NCBI RefSeq assembly: GCF_040712315.1
Contig: NC_134015.1
Location: forward strand, 7,405,945 to 7,469,944
Direction: 5' to 3'
From: Castanea sativa
Taxonomy: Eukaryota; Streptophyta; Magnoliopsida; Fagales; Fagaceae
Length of the DNA: 64,000 nt
The translations under genes and the position numbers were made by a program. Below, piece after piece: positions 11,095 to 22,440 of the stretch; the first letter of the stretch is position 1, and each line of letters opens with the position of its first letter. The notes beneath the pieces were generated by a model, which had not been told where the DNA came from, searched no databases, and worked only from the letters and a program-made list of their open reading frames with translations.

Positions 11095-14000
11095 ATGGAT
11101 AAAAGTTGGATGACAATTGGTAAGACACCTGATGGCAGATTAAGTCGTCCATATATTGAAGGGGTCAATGCATTTATTACTTTTGCAAGAGCGGTTGTGG
11201 ACTGTAGTGGTAATATTTCGTGCCCGTGTATTCACTGTGTGAATTGCTATCGACAATCTCTTCAAACTGTGCGTATACATTTGCTTCATCGTGGGATTAT
11301 GCAATCTTACATTAATTGGTATAATCATAGAGAACCTCATGTATTAAACGAGGACATTCATGATAATGAAATGTCGGATGGTGATGTCTTGGTAGGTGAC
11401 CGAATTAGGAGGGAACCAAGAAATGCAATCGAAGATGAGGAAGTGCGTAATTTTGACAAACTTGAGGAAGATGCAAAGCGTGAGTTGTATCCAGGTTGCA
11501 TTGATTATAGTATCTTGAAGTTTGTTATTGAGATGTTGAATGTAAAGGTAATGACCAACTTAAGTAATAAGGGACTTGATATGATGCTAGAATTGCTGAC
11601 AAAGGTTTTACCGAAAGGTAACTTGGTTCCAAGGTCAACTTATTAAGCAAAGAAGATATTACGTGACTTGGGCATGTCATACAAGCATATAGATGCATGC
11701 AAAAATGATTGTGCACTATTTTGGAAGGAAAATGAAAACCTTGATAAATGTCCGGTGTGTGAGGCGCCTAAGTACAAGGATACACGTGCCCAAGGTAAAA
11801 AGATTCCTCATAAGGTATTGCGTTACTTCCCATTGACACCAAGACTGAGGAGGTTGTACATGTCAGGCCAAAGAGCTAAGGACATGAGATGGTATATAGA
11901 CAAACGTGTGGACGATGGGATAATGAGGCATCTGGTTGATAGTGAGGAGTGGAAGGAGTTTGATTTGCAATATCCTAATTTTGCCCTCGAACCTCGTAAT
12001 GTAAGGTTGGGGTTGGCTACAAATGGATTTAACCCTATTAGGAATATGAACAACAACTATAGTATGTGGCCTGTCATACTTATTCCCTATAACCTACCGC
12101 TTTGGTTGGTTATGAAGGAGCCATATTTTATGTTGTCATTGCTTATTCCTGGTCCTCATCAACCGGAAAATGAGATTGATATTTACTTGAAACCATTGGT
12201 TGACGAGTTGAAGGAGTTATAGGAAGACGGTGTAGAAACTTATGATGCTTATAGAAAAGAGCATTTTCAGATGCGTGCAACTTTGTTGTGGACAATACAT
12301 GACTATCCTGGATTTGGTAACGTGTCTGGGTGGAGGACAAAGGGTTATCATTCTTGTTACACTTGCAATGATGAACCATATTCAGAAGGTTTGGAAAGTA
12401 AAATTGGATTCATTAACCATCGAGTTTATTTGCCTAGGGAACATCGTTGGAGACATAGTCGGTTGCATAATGGTTTATTGGAGAAACGGAAGAGATCTTT
12501 AGAGTTACAAGTGGGAAAGATACAAGAACAACTAGATAGAATGCCAAATATAATTTTAGGAAAACATCCAAGTACCAAGAAGAGACAACTCATTGGGGAG
12601 CCAAATTGGTCAAAGGTAAGTATTTTGTACAAGCTTCCATACTAGAAAAATAAGAAGCTTAAGCACAACATTGATGCCATGCATGTGGAGAAGAACATTA
12701 GTGAGAGTACTTATGGTACTTTGTTGGGCATTGAGGGGAAAAACAAGGACACTGACAAGTCACAGATAGACTTGCAAAATATGAACTTTAGGCACACGTT
12801 GCTTTTGAAACAACGTCTTGATGAATCATATGACAAGCCTCAAGCTTTCTTTTCATTAAGCCTAAATGAAAGGGATGGTTTCTATGACTTTTTGAAATCA
12901 GTCAAGTATCCAGATGGCTATACAGCCAACATATCAAGGTCAGTGAATGCAAAAAATGGTAGATTATCTTGTTTGAAAAGCCATGATTGTCATGTGCTAC
13001 TACAACGAATTCTTCCGATTGGATTGCGAGGATTTGCACATAAAGACATTAGTCTTGTATTATTTGAGTTAGGCAGCTTCTTCCAAGACTTATGCTCAAG
13101 GACCCTAAAATGAAGTGAATTGAAGAAACTAGAAGAACGTATAGTTCTTATACTATGCAAGCTTGAGAGGTTCTTTCCTCCAGCATTCTTTGATGTTATG
13201 GTCCACCTTGCTGTTCACTTGCCTCGAGAAGCAATTCTAGGAGACCCGGTACAATATCAGTGGATGTACCCAATTGAAAGGTAATTAGATCACTTAATAC
13301 ATCCATCAATTATATCTTTCCCATATGGTATAAAATCACATAATGTGCGTATTTTTTCCTCCTAGGTACCTTGGAAAATTGAAAAGATACGTTTCCAACC
13401 GAGCTCAACCAAAAGGTTCGATTGCAGAGGCTTACATTCTCAAATAATGTATTAACAATTGGTCTTTGTATATTGATGGGATCGAAACTGTGCATAATCA
13501 AAAAGAAATAAATGAAGATTTTGGTGAATCTAGCGAAGGATTGATAGTTTTTTCACAAACTACCCGACCTATAGGTGGTAGGCAAAATGATGGCACCTTG
13601 TCTCGTGCATTGCTTGATACTGCTCATTGGTACTCGTTGTACAATAGTCCTGAGTTAGAGCCTTATTTAAAGTATGTGATTTCATATGCATGTATTTCTT
13701 GATTAACTTTTGAATATTATCTGCAATGCTTAGCTGAAAATAAATCACCTTATTTTTTAATAGTGAACACAAAAGCACATTGCATAATCCTACTGGTGAA
13801 GCCATAACTCAAATCCAACGACAAGAGTTTCCCAAGTGGTTCAAAGAACATGTAAAACATTTGAAACTTAATCACACACTAATAAAAACTAAACATTTAA
13901 ATAGTTTCGTCATTGCTTATTACTAATTAATATCACTTACTGTATGTCATTATAGATGAATAGATTGAAAGTTAGCGAGTCACTAGAAGCAACTAAACAG

Positions 14001-14672
14001 TTATGGTCATTAGCAAATGGTCCTAAGCCGCATGTGAAGGAGTACACAGTTTGTATGGTCAATGGTGTAAATTTTCATACAAGGGACCTAGACAATCGTC
14101 GTGTAACCCAAAATAGTGGTGTATGTACCGAAGGGGTCCATGAGGGAGAAATGCACAACTTCTATGGTCATGTATGCAAAATTTGGGAATTGGAGTATGT
14201 GTTTCACCATAAAGTTTTTTTGTTCCAGTGTGAATGGTACAATACTAGTACCAATGGTCGAAGGAGAACAATAAGAATCGATGCACACTGCACAAGCATT
14301 GAAGTTACAAGTTGGTGGTATAAAAATGACCCTTTTATACTTCCTAGTCAAGCGAGACAAGTTTTCTACCTTCAAGATACCAAATTGGGTGAACCTTGGA
14401 AAATTGTGCAATCCATCCAACATAGGGGAGTGTTTGATGTCTCGAAAGTCGGGGGTGGAGAATCCAATGATAATACAGAAGATAGTGACACATTTCAACA
14501 AGAAGCGATTGTTGATGTTGTCTCTGTCAATGTTGAGGACAATATTATTGAGTATTGTATGGGTGATTTTGAAACTGAGGTTGTTCTTGAAGGTGGAACT
14601 TCAGGAGATGATAATCAAAATGAAGTGCATAACATACCTGATGTTGATCTTGATATGGATTATGATATGTAG
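11095..14672 (+). pseudogene. CACTA transposase, TNPD/Tnp2-like, degraded
   Basis: In active relatives this protein cuts and joins the transposon ends. The start MDKSWM, followed by EGVNAFITFA and a CPCIHC zinc-binding cluster, is the usual transposase-associated N-terminus. The central Tnp2 domain follows (YPGF.NVSGW, GYHSCYTC, HNIDAMHVEKN), then a DUF4218-like part (LPIGLRG, PAFFDVMVHLAVHL, MYPIER) and a DUF4216-like part (FYGHVCKIWEL, WYNTS, SWWYKNDPF). Introns with GT/AG borders fit at 13281-13365, 13672-13763 and 13852-13955; the protein ends at TAG 14672. Five in-frame stops break it: TAA 11644, TAG 12220, TAG 12643, TGA 13111 and TAA 13445. Two or three of them lie where the family normally has Trp. 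The frame is otherwise kept throughout, so decay is recent or slow. Confidence 0.93.
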
Positions 14673-15081
14673 AGTTCATAATAATTGTCTTAAATGTTGT
14701 GTGTTTGTCTTAAAGTTTTATGTTTTTCTAAGTAGCAATTGTTTTAAAATTTTGTACTTATCTTGAACTTGATATGGATATTGATGTGGTCATTTTTTGT
14801 GTTAAGGTTTAGCAATTGTGTTCAAATTTAGCACTTGTGAATTGCTTGATATAGATAATGGTGTGGACTATGATATGTAAAGTTAGTAGTAATTGTTATT
14901 GAGATGTTTTGTACTTATCTTGAACTTGATATGGATATTGATCATTTGTTGTGTTGAGTTAGTAGCAATTGTATTCAAATTTTGCATTTGTGAATTGCTT
15001 GATATGGATAGTGGTGTAGACTATGATGTTAAGTTAGTAGCAATTATATTTATCTTTCATGTCAATACATAGTTTCAAAAA
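14673..15081 (+). other. Spacer between the two CACTA genes, with a local duplication
   Basis: A stretch starting cttgaacttgatatggatattga at about 14763 is repeated at about 14928, with aattgcttgatat and gtagcaattgt landmarks in both. No coding sequence is recognised. It probably holds the 3' untranslated part of the first gene. Confidence 0.5.
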
Positions 15082-17140
15082 ATGCCCAGAAAGGCCAAAT
15101 ACGCTCATAATATACCAAGGTATGAGATGGCAAGATTGGATAGAATGGGGCAAAACCAAGAGAGAATTGATGCTTTGGGATTGAAGCACATCTCAACTTC
15201 TCTAAAAGATTCTGCTCAGTCCAATTTTGCAAAAGGGAAAAGAAGTAGAGCTAGTGTTATGGTAGATGATGATTATGTACCACCTATTGGTGACGATGAC
15301 AATGATGATGAGTCATCTAATTCTATAATTCATAAGGTACAATAGATGTTCCATAGGATACAATAGATGATAATAACTTTGTTGTTCCATTATTTGTAAT
15401 GACTTTGTTGTTCCATTATATGTATGTTTGTTAGTTACAGATGACATCAGGACGGTTTACACGCTTGCGAGGTGAGGCATCTATTCCGGTGGTCCAATCT
15501 ACGGTTCAATCTACGAAAACACCTCTTGAGGCAAATCCTTTTGCCCAAAGTTCTTCTAGTGCAGAGGCACAGGCTATCGACGCATTAACTAGCACGACTG
15601 GTAATTACATAGAAATTATACTTCAGTTACTTTACTATTAAGATTATACTTCACTTAATTTAACATTGATAATGTTTAAATAAGATCGGCTAGCAGAAAT
15701 ACCCGTGGAACAACAAGAGGTATAGCAGTACGGCACTTGTTGAAAAAAGTGGAAAGCTGCCAGTACGTATAGCTGTAGAGTATGATGCTCCTGTTGGGAA
15801 GAATGCGTGCAAGCTTGTCAATCAAATTGACGTATAAGTGCGAAGTAATTTGTCTAATTACAATGTGAAAAATTGGAAAAGTGTTGATGTTGCTACTAGA
15901 GATGTGGTGCTTCAAAATATAGCGGTAAATTTACATTGATAACGTCTAACTCGTCTTTGTTGTCACTAAGCATATTAAATTCATATAATAATATTTTTAT
16001 AATACATATACACTTCATTTTACAGGATTAGTTTGAGATACAAGGAGATTCCAACTTGGTAACGAAAGCATTAAATACAAAATGTGAAAGATTATTGAGT
16101 TGCAACTCCAACAAGTTGCATCAAACTTATAAAAAGCTTATAGAATCTCATGGTGCTGACTATGCAAGAAGCCACCCGCCAAAGAATGCCACACTTGAGC
16201 AGTGGACTGGACTCATTGATGGGAAATGTACTAATAAGGATTGACTGGTAAATTATTTATGTGTATATTTTTATTATCCAATGTTTACTATATTATAATA
16301 TCAAATGATTAACTTAATACTTAGATGAAGTAAATGTATATTGTTTTATTCATGATTTAATAAGTATGTTGAATGTTCTTTATTAGGAAAAATAAAAAAA
16401 GAACTCTGAAAATAAGAAGAAAACTTCAGGCAAACATAGATGCAGGACAAAGGCACTTGCTGTTAGGGTGGATGAAGAGGTGCATGTTTTTTTCATTTTC
16501 TTAAACCTCAATATATTACATGTTGTGATTAATTAACTATATTTATCTAACCCTCGAATGTTAATTAATCAGACAAATAATAATGGCGGTCAAGTTCCTG
16601 AATTGGCAAAAATCTTCAAAGATGTTCATTTCAATCCAAATACAAATATGTGGATACACTATGGGGATGAAGTGACATATGTATGTGTATCATTCCATCC
16701 CTATCATGTTTGTAAAGCTATAACATATGTAGTATTAATGTTGTGATTGTTTGTTTCTTTCTCTCTTTCAAATGATAGGAAACTATTCTCAAAGTGCAAA
16801 AGGATCATTGTCAAGATCCTAATGCAATTCCCGTTACACAATAGGAGATCTCAAACTTGGTTTTTAAGAAGAAGTCCAGTATTGTAAAAGGACTTTGCAT
16901 GAGACCTTCTTCTTCTCTAGTAACCACCGCTTCATCTAGTTCCTCGGTCGAGTATATCCAACGGCTAGAAAATGAGATAATTGAGCTCAAAGAGGCAAGA
17001 GCTTGGGACCAAGAGGAGCGAGCTAGGGAGCGAGCTAGGGAGCTAAGCAAGAAGAGGTCCAACAGAATATTCTTAACTTTTTGAGGAGTAAGGGTTATGA
17101 TGATGCTTTTACTTATGGGGGTGGTTCATCTTCAAGTTAA
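15082..17140 (+). pseudogene. CACTA second gene, TNPA-like (Transposase_24 type), degraded
   Basis: In En/Spm elements TNPA-like proteins bind the subterminal repeats. Seven exons can be traced by GT/AG borders: 15082-15336, 15441-15600, 15685-15924, 16026-16247, 16387-16479, 16573-16680 and 16789-17140. Signatures are RGTTRG near the start of exon 3, PVGKNACKLVNQ, KNWKSVD, a K/S/H-rich exon 5, and an acidic-basic coiled-coil stretch (EYIQRLENEIIELKEA) near the end. Exon 3 has a one-base frameshift and a stop, exon 4 starts with Asp then TAG and ends with a TGA, exon 7 has a TAG and a later frameshift. Restoring the last frame by eye leads to a natural stop at 17138-17140. Exon limits are my reading, not checked against transcripts. 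Confidence 0.8.
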
Positions 17141-17654
17141 AACACTTATTGGTTAGTACTTTATATTACACTTGAAAATCTATATTTGCTTTCTACAACT
17201 TATACGTTAGGAGTTGTGATTTTAATTCATTGGTGTGGCTACTCTTAATTCATTGTTAGAAATGTTTCTTATAACATAGTTAATGTTTTTACTTTACGAT
17301 TTTAATGTAGTATTGTTTTTATATTTATGCAGATTTCTTATTGGTGGCTTTTAGGGGATTTATTTTTGGCATTACTTGAAGACATATGAGGACATCTTTC
17401 ATTAGTTCTAATTATATTATGTTACACGTTTTGTATTGTTATAAAACATCTTGAGTTATTTTATGCATTGCAAACAATTATTGTGTGGAAGGAGTTTGAA
17501 TTTGATACTTCTTTTTACTTGTGGAATGTATAGATCTTTTTTTATAAATGTGTTGTTGAAATAAATGTGTTATTCAAATTTGAGGTTTTAATAATGTAAT
17601 GACAGGTTACAGGTTAATATCAAAGCTATGCAAAAAATAAAAACAGAAAATAAG

Positions 17655-18165
17655 TTTTAGCGATGAATTTTTTCATCACAAATATAGCAACAAAAAATTG
17701 TTTTAGTGACAAAATATTTCGTCGCTAAATGTAACAAAATTTTGTAAGAAATGGTTTTAGTGACGAAAATTTTCGTCACTATATGTGCATGGATTTTCTT
17801 AAAAATAGTCCTAGTGACAAATTTTTTCATCGCTATATGTATCCTAAAATAGTTTTAGTGACGAAATTGTTCGTCACTAAATATGATTTAATAAACTGAA
17901 GTGTTTTTAGTGACGAAATATTTTCGTCACTGAATAGTGTTTTTAGCGAGAAAAACATTTAGCGATGAAACGTTTTTGTCGCTAAAAGTTTTTTTTTTTT
18001 AAACAAATCGGACTTTTAGTGACGAAACTTTTCGTCGCTAGGACTTTTAGCGACGAGGCTTCAGTGATGAAATGAGTTTCGTCACTAAAAGTTCGATTTC
18101 ATCGCTAAAGGTTCTTAGTGACGAAAAACAAAACTTTTAGTGACGAATTTTTTCCTCACTAAAAA
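17655..18165. repeat. CACTA right subterminal repeat region
   Basis: Many copies of agtgacgaaa and ttcgtcact occur in facing pairs up to the terminal inverted repeat. Individual motifs vary, for example gcgatgaa and gtgacaaa, as expected from C-to-T decay of CG sites. Confidence 0.85.
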
Positions 18166-18182
18166 TACATTTTGTTGTAGTG

Positions 18183-18350
18183 TTAACTTGCATCAACTTG
18201 AGCAATGTCTAAACTTCTTCAAAGATCGTAAGATCATATACTAGACTAGTTTTTGTACTTAGTTTGCCAATATACACAAATTTAGTTACTAAACATTTAA
18301 TGCTAAATATTTAGAACTTAACAATCTCCCTCTTTGGCAATCCATAACAA
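18183..18350 (+). repeat. Right part of the dispersed repeat split by CACTA
   Basis: It begins with the TTA target duplication and continues the repeat that ends at 6778. The tract tttttgtacttagtttgcc..atac parallels ttttgatcatggtttgcc..atac near 19240 in the neighbouring copy. Confidence 0.4.
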
Positions 18351-18494
18351 AACTCACATACAACATGTATTGCTCAAACTCAAGAACTAACCCAATACTA
18401 GTTATTGCCCCACTACAATTCAATTATAATCTACTATATATATACAAGTTGCAATAATAGGCAGCAACATTATGAAAGAATTAATCTGTATGTT

Positions 18495-19330
18495 TTTGGA
18501 CCCCTTAAAACACCAGTTGTTTAACCTAGTTATTTAACCAAGTGATTACTTAGGTAAATTATTCAAATCTAGGTTAACACGAACCAATTATATCATGTAA
18601 AGCAGTGCGGAAAGGTAAATAACACACGATATGATAACCCAGGAAAACCAAACCAGTAAAAAACCTAGGGAGGATTTAACCTAGCTATCCTCAAGGTAAA
18701 ACAAATCCACTGTGAAAGAATTGAAGTTTTACAATAGCTACTTAGACCACTAACATCCTATTGCTACCTCGAGTAGAAAACTTACTACCATGACCATGTG
18801 ATAGCTCCAAGTCCACAGACTACTTATTTCTCAGATCCACAGCATCCACAAGTTAACCACTTGTTTTTCTTTAAGCTCTTTATGCAACAACTAAAACGAT
18901 CACCAAGCTTTCGACATCAATATCGATTTTGATAACCCTAAACATGTATGAAGGCAAACACCTCTAGATCTCACAAGAGATTCACACACACAGCAACAAC
19001 AACCTTTAAAACGTGGCTAGGGTGTTTCTATTTATATGAGACATAAAACATAAAACTCTACACGTCAAACCGAGCTTGGGCTAAGTTGGAAAATTTTGTA
19101 GAAAAACAATCTACACAAGTTTCGATCAATCGAGTCTAATTTTCGATCGATCGAGCTTTGCTGAACAGTAATTTCTTGCAATTACTCGATTCCAACTTTA
19201 CATAAACACAAACTTTAAGCAGCTTAAATCTAGACTTTAAGTTTTGATCATGGTTTGCCAACATATACATATTAAAGTTCTAATACATTAGTTCCTAATT
19301 TCTTAGAATCTAACATAATCTATAAATTCT
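18495..19330 (+). repeat. Second copy of the dispersed repeat next to CACTA
   Basis: It shares the order tgtttaac, cagtgcgg, gtaaataacac, ataacCCAGGAAAACCA, caaggtaaaac and later tttgccaacatatac with the copy interrupted by CACTA. It also holds a gatcgatcga-rich patch near 19125-19165. Sequence of this kind is common in plant LTR elements, but I see no paired LTRs. Confidence 0.5.
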
Positions 19331-19442
19331 TGAAACACTAGAAACAAATCATAAACTCATGTGGAAAATACATTGCAAACATAACCTAGTATCACAAAAC
19401 CAAATAATAAAACAAGATATCCAAAGGAATTTAATTCGCCTA

Positions 19443-19645
19443 ACATGCTGTGCTTTAGTTTAAAGTTCTCATTGGCAAAACACCAAAGAATGAAACTCCA
19501 CATCTGCCATCAGCAAGAGTAAAATCACCTACTTGGATAATAAAGTTGGGAATAATTCTATGAAATTTGCTCCCTTTGTAGTGAAGAGGCTTCTCATTCT
19601 TACTCAATTCCTTTCTCCATTGTTATGAAAGCGTTCATCAATTTT
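19443..19645 (-). pseudogene. Cyclophilin (peptidyl-prolyl isomerase) exon relic
   Basis: Cyclophilins catalyse cis-trans isomerisation at proline bonds. On the minus strand the frame reads [20 protein letters not shown], then GDFTLADGR, and in another frame [16 protein letters not shown] holds the catalytic Arg of the family, and the following Phe and Gln are kept. Compared with functional plant cyclophilins there is a one-base insertion before KNEKPL, a second frameshift before FANENF, and substitutions of conserved glycines (QVGDF, RCGV). The amino end and the last third are not found. The DFTL.DGR variant is more like secretory-type than cytosolic cyclophilins, which is an inference. Clearly a pseudogene fragment. 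Confidence 0.8.
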
Positions 19646-19649
19646 GAAA

Positions 19650-20880
19650 CAAAAAACATAAATGCTTAACGGCCATGGTAATAAACTCAAATCATAAAAT
19701 GGCACAACGTAGAGAGAAATAATCCAAAAATATAGAAGAACATTTCATGTAATTAAAGATATATAAAGGGAGAAAAATTTACTTGGCTACCCATGCGAAA
19801 AGCTTAAGACTTTACTTCAAAGAAAAACAAAAATTAAATCAGTAACTCCCTTTAACAGTAAGAGATATAAATTGAGATGTGTATAAAACAGTGGCTTCTA
19901 GTTTACTTGGGAAACAAACTATAGTTTAAGTAATTGTATTACCAAAGAGGATGTACTATGTAACCCAAAGGCAATAAGATAAGTGCATAATGCATTGCAA
20001 TGTTGACTATCTTGCTAAAATGAGCATTGAGGAGCCTTGGAAGTTGGAACAAAAAGTAGGCAATGCAGTCTTTAATCTGAACTCTTATGTTACTATACAT
20101 TCAAATAGTGTAAGTAAGAACTATTACAATTATCCACTATGGATATATATTTGACCAGTTAATTAAAAAACTATACATCCAAATAGTGTAAGAACCATCA
20201 CAATTATCCACTATAGACATGTCTAACTAGTTAATTAGCAAAACTATACATTCAAATAGTGTAAGTAAGAACTACTGCAATTACTCAAAAAATAAAACTT
20301 CCTTACCTAGAAATCTTATCAAGGGCCAATCAAAATCAAATAAACACATCTGCAAGTTATAATTTCATAGACAACCCACTATAAGGTTCCACTTAAAACA
20401 ACCACATTCAATAATCATTCAAAAAAATAAAGAGTGTCAACCAAAAAACTCGTAAGCAATCAAAGATTTATGCGTGTGGTTTAGGGTTCTCAGTTTGGAG
20501 ATATTTCAGATACAAAACAAAGGACCCCGGTTTTTAAAGATTTTGGGTAGAAAAAAGAATAAGAAGACATAAAATGTTTTTAAGATGATCAAACCAACAA
20601 TGATGTCGAGACCAAAAGAAATATAGGTTATGGGATTTCTGAAACCTTAAATGATCATTATAAATAAATGCTCCAGGCTAATCTACCAAAAGAAACGCAT
20701 ATCCAAATTTAAGTGACTAAACCTAAATTGAAATACCAAAAGCTAAACCATATTTTATAAGCAATTTTTTAAAACAAAATTCAAAACTTTACCGATATTG
20801 TTTTTGGAGGTAAAGTGGTTGCTTGAAGCCAAAAAGCAAAGGGAGACTAGCTGATGGTGGTTAAGTCCCTTAGACTTCTT
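19650..20880. other. Intergenic DNA with a small triplicated segment
   Basis: A segment of about 77 bp with actatacat.caaatagtgtaag and caattatccactat is present three times at about 20089, 20167 and 20244. The rest shows no gene or recognised repeat. It could include introns of the cyclophilin relic, but no further exon is visible. Confidence 0.45.
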
Positions 20881-21274
20881 TCTCTACCCTTAATGTTTGT
20901 TGTTTGTTGTTTTATATTTTGAATTGAAGATTGCAAAAGAGTGTCCATAGTAAAAGTAGAGTTGCAGAGACAAGGAATGTAGGGGAAAATGATAGAGAGA
21001 GTTTAAACATGAAATTGAAAACTTTACCGAGAATGCTTTTAGAGAAAGAACTGTTTGACCACAGTAGAGTATCGCGTATTGAGCAGGCCACACCAACAAT
21101 TGCAAGTTTGTAACAAAAATACTTAAACGAAATGCTCATCCCAAAAAAAATGGTTCCTTCATTGGGACTAGAAAAAAGGCACAATTTTTCAATGTTTTTA
21201 AATGTAAGTGTGGCACAAATTTATATAGCCACATGATTTAATAAAGAGTGGTCAACAAAATGTCAAACGTTTTG

Positions 21275-21310
<36 letters not shown>

Positions 21311-21868
21311 CAATTGTATATATTTATAAATGAACTTAAATTTTAATTAGAGGTTTATAAACTCATACTTTTAAATATTTTTAACAAATAAATATTTTTA
21401 GAATTTTTTTTAAGATAGTTAATACCGTAGTGCGAACCTTTTTCCCCCTTTACACCCAAGCACTTTGTGTATAAAAAGGTATCAATTAAGTTACAAAACT
21501 CTTGGTATATTTAGCATATTAAATAGACTAATAAACAAAAATAAATATCTATAGCTATTTATCTACATATAAAATTAGTGATAATTCTTAAACAGTAGAC
21601 TGGTATTAATTGGTACCAAAATATTTCGTTTTCTTGATCAAACCAAAACACCTTTGTTTGATATGGTATTGACTCTCTTGGTTTTATCATGTGTTTGCCA
21701 ACATACATAAATATGACCCAAATAGATTTGGCCCAATATTCATGTACAAATTTTGTTTACACTAACCATGGTTTTTTGGTTAAAGAGATTCCTTTCTCTT
21801 GTCTTGATGTAGAAACACATGAATTTAAAAGGAATGGATAGCTAGAGAAGTATGATCTTATTCATCAT
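20881..21868. other. Intergenic DNA, nothing assigned; (TA)n at 21279-21308
   Basis: A 60-codon plus-strand frame at 20931-21113 and a 90-codon minus-strand frame over the same bases show no motif that I recognise. One of them could be an exon relic, but there is no splice or family evidence. A (TA)n microsatellite follows, then AT-rich DNA up to the Copia element. Confidence 0.3.
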
Positions 21869-22426
21869 TGTTAGAAATTGGGCTGGTTTTGACCCAACCC
21901 ATAAACCATGGCCCATGGATCGTCCACATGGGTTATCTAATAAGTAAGTTTAAATTTAAACTAATTGATATTGGTATGAGTTATCAATATCAGTAGTGGA
22001 GTAATTTAAACTTAATAGATATTGATATGAGTTATCAATATCAGTAGTGGAATAATTTAAACTCAACAGATGAGATCTTTTAGGGATCACATATATCTGG
22101 TAGTAAGTGAATCTCTACTAGTATTTAAAATACTCCTACATCAGTCAGATGAATAAGAGATACAGTGAGTGAACATACATATAGTTTTTGAGTGCTCTCT
22201 CAAAATAAGCGATCTCTCTGGGACACTATCTACTGTTCCATAGAATTTGGAGCATGGAAATTAGGAGAGACTCTAGTAGCCTCTCCTGCGACTTGGAGGT
22301 GTTCCACAAAGGAGATTGTGAGGAGGTCGTAAAGCAAGCAAAGAACAAGATCCGGCAATTTGATAATCTATTCCACCAAAGGTACGTGTCTATGTGACCT
22401 TTAGTAAAGTATATAACTTTTCAACA
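21869..22426 (+). repeat. Copia 5' LTR
   Basis: 558 bp, TG...CA ends. It includes an internal near-duplicate of about 54 bp (gatatgagttatcaatatcagtagtgga, twice, near 21970 and 22024). Confidence 0.95.
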
Positions 22427-22427
22427 T

Positions 22428-22440
22428 TGGTATCCAAGCC
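22428..22440 (+). other. Copia primer-binding site
   Basis: TGGTATCCAAGCC lies one base after the 5' LTR. It closely matches the TGGTATCAGAGCC site complementary to initiator methionine tRNA that most plant Copia elements use, with small changes. Confidence 0.8.

Larger units (their letters stand above)
6779..18182 (+). mobile_element. Complete CACTA (En/Spm-type) DNA transposon, 11,404 bp
   Basis: The left end is CACTACAACAAAATGTA and the right end is its reverse complement, a perfect 17-bp terminal inverted repeat. TTA flanks both sides (6776-6778 and 18183-18185), the 3-bp target duplication expected of CACTA elements. Both ends hold many short palindromes of the form gtgacgaaa...tttcgtcac, the usual kind of transposase-binding subterminal repeats. 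Inside are a TNPD-like gene (from 11095) and a TNPA-like gene (from 15082) in the same direction, both broken by stops. The element has complete ends, so it could be moved by another active element, but cannot encode its own transposase. Confidence 0.97.
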
